From positions 5,658,001 to 5,722,000 of the forward strand of contig NZ_CP011058.1 of the NCBI RefSeq assembly GCF_000961095.1: 64,000 nt of DNA, written 5' to 3'. Position numbers and translations under genes: made by a program. The notes under the pieces are model-generated. The model saw only the letters and a list, made by a program, of their open reading frames with translations. It did no database searches and was not told the origin of the DNA. The DNA is from Paenibacillus beijingensis. Lineage in GTDB: Bacteria > Bacillota > Bacilli > Paenibacillales > Paenibacillaceae. This document shows positions 61,931 through 64,000 of the stretch, piece by piece; positions within the stretch are counted from its first letter, which is position 1; each line of letters opens with the position of its first letter.

Positions 61931-63405
61931 TCCGTTTCCTCCCTTTTTTCCGTGGTATAAGGATCGTCCTTGAATGCGAGCGGTATCATGTATTCCAAGC
62001 CCTTCGTCAATTGCGCCTTGACCGATTCCACCTTCGGACAATAGGCACTGTTGAAGTCGCCTCCGTTGAAAGCCCATGCTTTGATTGGACAGCCTCCCCC
62101 GCCGCAGAAGAGCTTCACGTTGCAGTCCCGGCACATGGGAACGCTGTCGACATTCCGGGTCCGCCAAGGCTCCCTATACTGCCGGTTGTAACTGAAATCC
62201 GGAAAATAGGTTCCAAATGCATGATGCGTCCTTCCTACCGTTTCCGGGCAGCCATAGATGCGGCCATTGGGATCAAACGCCAAGACGCTCGTCCCTGCAC
62301 TGCACCCCTGCAGATTCGGGCGAACGATATCTCCTTCCAGGATAGGAGAACGCAGCCGAACCGGATCCGGTTTCAGCATACGGTCCACAAGCGGGTTTTC
62401 CCGCAGCATTTGATAGAAGTCGTCAAGTAAATCAAGTGTATAATCTCGGTCGATGTGCCCATGCCGGTGTTCTGCGGGATGATTGGGATCGACATCCAGA
62501 AATCCGACATGCTTCGTAAAGCCGTAGAAAAACGACAGTCTGGGGTGATCCAGCCAGCCTTTTTGCAAGGCATATTCCGCGAATGCAGGGTAACTGCCGA
62601 GCGTTTGTTTGTCGACCAGCACCCGGACCAGAACGCGCAGGCCGGCAGCGATCGCCTCGTCGATATTCTTTTCGATCAGGTGAAAAGTGGGCTTTCCTCC
62701 CCGGAAAATCCTTCGCTGATTATGAATTTCCGGCGGACCGTCCAAGCTGACCTGGATTTCCCGGATCTCATATTTTTTCAGCAAGGGGATATAGCGGTCC
62801 AGCTGCACACCGTTCGTCACAGCAGTTATGGGGTAATTGCGCTCGTAGGCATTTTTCATAATGTATTCAACGGCTTCCCGCTGCGCCGGAATATCCAGGA
62901 ACGGCTCTCCGCCAAATAGCGTAATATAGGGCTGCCCTTCGTTATCGTGCAGCTCCTGCAGGGTGGGAATCATATCAAAAGCGCTGTCGATCATTTCTTT
63001 GGTCATGCGCGGACTTGCTTTGGTCAAATCCCCTTCGAAACAGTAGGGACAAGCCAAATTGCACAAAAAAGAAGGAATAAACATGAACTGAAACGGCGCT
63101 GTTCTTATTCCTTCGTTATATTGATCCACGACATGGTTATATGCAATTTGTTCAGCGGAATGCTGATCAAAAATATATCCTCGCTCATGAAGATTGTGGA
63201 TGAGCGAGGGATCGTAGTTTTCCCAATCACCGTCCGAGCGAATAGCCTCCAATGCCGCTGCTTCTTCGCCGGATAAAATATCCATAGCCCCGGTTACCGG
63301 GTTGGAGGCTACGGCCACTTTCCCGCTCTCATCGTAATATCCGTCTCCCAGCAAATCCTTGGGCAGATTTACCCGGAGAAGAACGGTGTTTTGTCCGAGA
63401 TGCAT
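61885..63405 (-). CDS. Radical SAM/SPASM peptide maturase
   Basis: The 506-residue protein has an N-terminal region (about 1-85: NPVTGAMDILSGEEAAALEA, LHERGYIFD) of the kind that binds peptide leaders, then the radical SAM site CNLACPYCFEG (C115, C119, C122), FGGEPFL, and a C-terminal SPASM domain with seven cysteines: C368 and C386 (C-x12-G-x4-C), C425, C428, C434, C439 and C456. SPASM maturases install thioether, C-C or C-N links in ribosomal peptides. It follows a 40-residue Cys peptide gene by 135 bases. GGAGG lies eight bases before ATG 63405. The modification chemistry is not predictable. Confidence 0.92.
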   Translation of the reverse strand: MHLGQNTVLLRVNLPKDLLGDGYYDESGKVAVASNPVTGAMDILSGEEAAALEAIRSDGDWENYDPSLIHNLHERGYIFDQHSAEQIAYNHVVDQYNEGIRTAPFQFMFIPSFLCNLACPYCFEGDLTKASPRMTKEMIDSAFDMIPTLQELHDNEGQPYITLFGGEPFLDIPAQREAVEYIMKNAYERNYPITAVTNGVQLDRYIPLLKKYEIREIQVSLDGPPEIHNQRRIFRGGKPTFHLIEKNIDEAIAAGLRVLVRVLVDKQTLGSYPAFAEYALQKGWLDHPRLSFFYGFTKHVGFLDVDPNHPAEHRHGHIDRDYTLDLLDDFYQMLRENPLVDRMLKPDPVRLRSPILEGDIVRPNLQGCSAGTSVLAFDPNGRIYGCPETVGRTHHAFGTYFPDFSYNRQYREPWRTRNVDSVPMCRDCNVKLFCGGGGCPIKAWAFNGGDFNSAYCPKVESVKAQLTKGLEYMIPLAFKDDPYTTEKREETEWDEMKKVGAFLWRS

Positions 63406-63434
63406 ACCAAAAACCTCCGCTCTATTTTTTAGGT

Positions 63435-63517
63435 AGCAAACAGCCTCTGGTCGTTTATCCAGGTTGGTTTCTCGTAGGAGAAGTCCTAATCCGAATAATC
63501 TCGCAGAGGCGTTTGCT
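63435..63517. other. Stem-loop between the peptide and maturase genes
   Basis: AGCAAACAGCCTCTGG (63435-63450) pairs with CAGAGGC-GTTTGCT (63504-63517) with a one-base bulge. On the transcript strand it is not followed by a U run, so it may be a processing or stabilising element that favours the peptide message over the downstream genes. Confidence 0.6.
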
Positions 63518-63540
63518 GTGGTTAATTACTCATGAAAACA

Positions 63541-63663
63541 TTAGCATCCAGCAACCATTACACTTGAGTGCGCGACCAGATTGGTACGGCCATCAAGAGC
63601 AGTGCAGCAATCCGGTTTTTTCTCGGAAACCTTTGCATCTTGCTTTTTCGCCAATTTAATCAT
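63541..63663 (-). CDS. Putative RiPP precursor peptide, 40 residues, three cysteines
   Basis: ATG 63663 lies eight bases after a full-length AAAGGAGGTG site, the strongest in the window. The product begins MIKLAKKQDAKVSEKKPDCC and continues TALDGRTNLVAHSSVMVAGC. The first 17 residues are Lys-rich and leader-like; the last 23 form a core with C19, C20 and the C-terminal C40, plus Asp, His, Ser and Thr. No signal peptide or membrane helix is present. The gene is first in an operon with a SPASM maturase, ArsM-like methyltransferase, G3E GTPase and monooxygenase, which is the classic RiPP order. I know no named family with this core. Confidence 0.8.
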   Translation of the reverse strand: MIKLAKKQDAKVSEKKPDCCTALDGRTNLVAHSSVMVAGC

Positions 63664-63664
63664 G

Positions 63665-64000
63665 AGTTTTCACCTCCTTTCCAGACACAATGAATCTATG
63701 TTGTGATTCAAGGATGTCGTAAAGGAACCTATTGGGCGGAGTGTGAGCATGTTATTATCATGACAACATAATGATAATTATTATGTCATATACGGTTAGC
63801 TTTCATTACGTTAAATTCTCTGGTCGAGTCATATTATAAATCCTTTTTCCTTTTTTAGTCAATTAGGTTATATTTCCTAACTTTTTGCAACTAAAGAGGT
63901 AAAGGTTGCCATCGTCTACTTTGTGACTTTCTGACGAGAGAAATGACACTTCTGAACTGATTCACAATTGCCAATGATTTACGACTGCGATCGAGTTCTA
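63665..64000. other. Promoter region of the peptide operon
   Basis: No gene is visible between the peptide start and the window end. The region holds the 30-base near-palindrome at 63760-63789 and a small TTAGG/CCTAA hairpin with a T run near 63870-63895, perhaps a terminator from further right. Confidence 0.5.
63760..63789. promoter_or_regulatory. Near-palindromic operator resembling a Fur-family box
   Basis: The halves match at 12 of 15 positions, with outer arms ATGACA/TGTCAT. Inside, TGATAATTATTATGT (63772-63786) agrees with the 7-1-7 Fur consensus TGATAATNATTATCA at 13 of 15 bases. It lies 97-126 bases upstream of the peptide ATG. Zur and PerR boxes have similar architecture, so the metal sensed is open. 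Confidence 0.6.

Noticed and set aside
63435..63517. The hairpin after the peptide gene as a true terminator
   Set aside because: No U run follows on the transcript strand, and the downstream genes would then lack a promoter; a processing or stabilising role fits better.

Overview
The window looks like a chromosomal stretch from a Gram-positive Paenibacillus-like (Paenibacillaceae) bacterium. The evidence is strong AGGAGG-type ribosome binding sites, YesM/AraC-type two-component systems with lipoprotein sugar-binding proteins, mhq-type quinone resistance genes, a TapA-like secreted protein and Bacillales-type arsenic genes. I see no rRNA, tRNA, CRISPR array, transposase or integrase.

Layout. 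1-3.3 kb: 5' part of a radical SAM gene of the MSMEG_0568 (Nit1C cluster) family, a divergent MocR regulator and two small proteins. 3.7-8.4 kb: histidine kinase, AraC-type response regulator and an orphan sugar-binding lipoprotein. 9.1-10 kb: secreted TapA-like protein. 10.2-14.3 kb: kduI-deoR-kduD-kdgK-kdgA, a complete route from unsaturated uronate to pyruvate plus glyceraldehyde 3-phosphate. 14.6-17 kb: NlpC/P60 hydrolase and a permease. 17-19.7 kb: mhqO-mhqD-flavin reductase with a MarR regulator. 20-25 kb: HxlR regulator, MFS pump, luciferase-like oxidoreductase and a subtilisin. 25-28.4 kb: GT4-GtrA fusion, a frameshifted small gene, a GNAT and a second MarR. 29-36.4 kb: fructan-type ABC transporter with GH172, GH32 and an AraC regulator. 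36.7-47.9 kb: histidine-rich membrane protein, guanine deaminase, frameshifted sialate O-acetylesterase, SSS symporter, SDR/TetR pair and AraC/MFS pair.

49-63.7 kb, all on the minus strand, is an arsenic island in two parts. The proximal part (54.8 to 49 kb) is resistance: arsR-arsB-arsC-arsI-phosphatase, then a Cys-rich MarR, a 33-residue peptide gene, a second arsI, a truncated GNAT and an ArsN-like acetyltransferase. The distal part (63.7 to 55 kb) is one tightly packed run: a 40-residue peptide with three cysteines (CC...C-terminal C) behind a perfect ribosome binding site, a SPASM radical SAM enzyme, an ArsM-like methyltransferase, a CobW-type GTPase, an FAD monooxygenase, an OPT-type transporter, an aquaglyceroporin and a PiT phosphate transporter. 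A 30-bp near-palindrome resembling a Fur-family operator lies upstream.

The distal run reads like an uncharacterised RiPP pathway. Its ArsM homologue and two classical arsenic entry routes, next to C-As lyase, arsenite export and ArsN-type genes, suggest an arsenic- or metal-linked modified peptide with adjacent self-protection. The gene content and spacing are seen directly; the product and its chemistry are inference.
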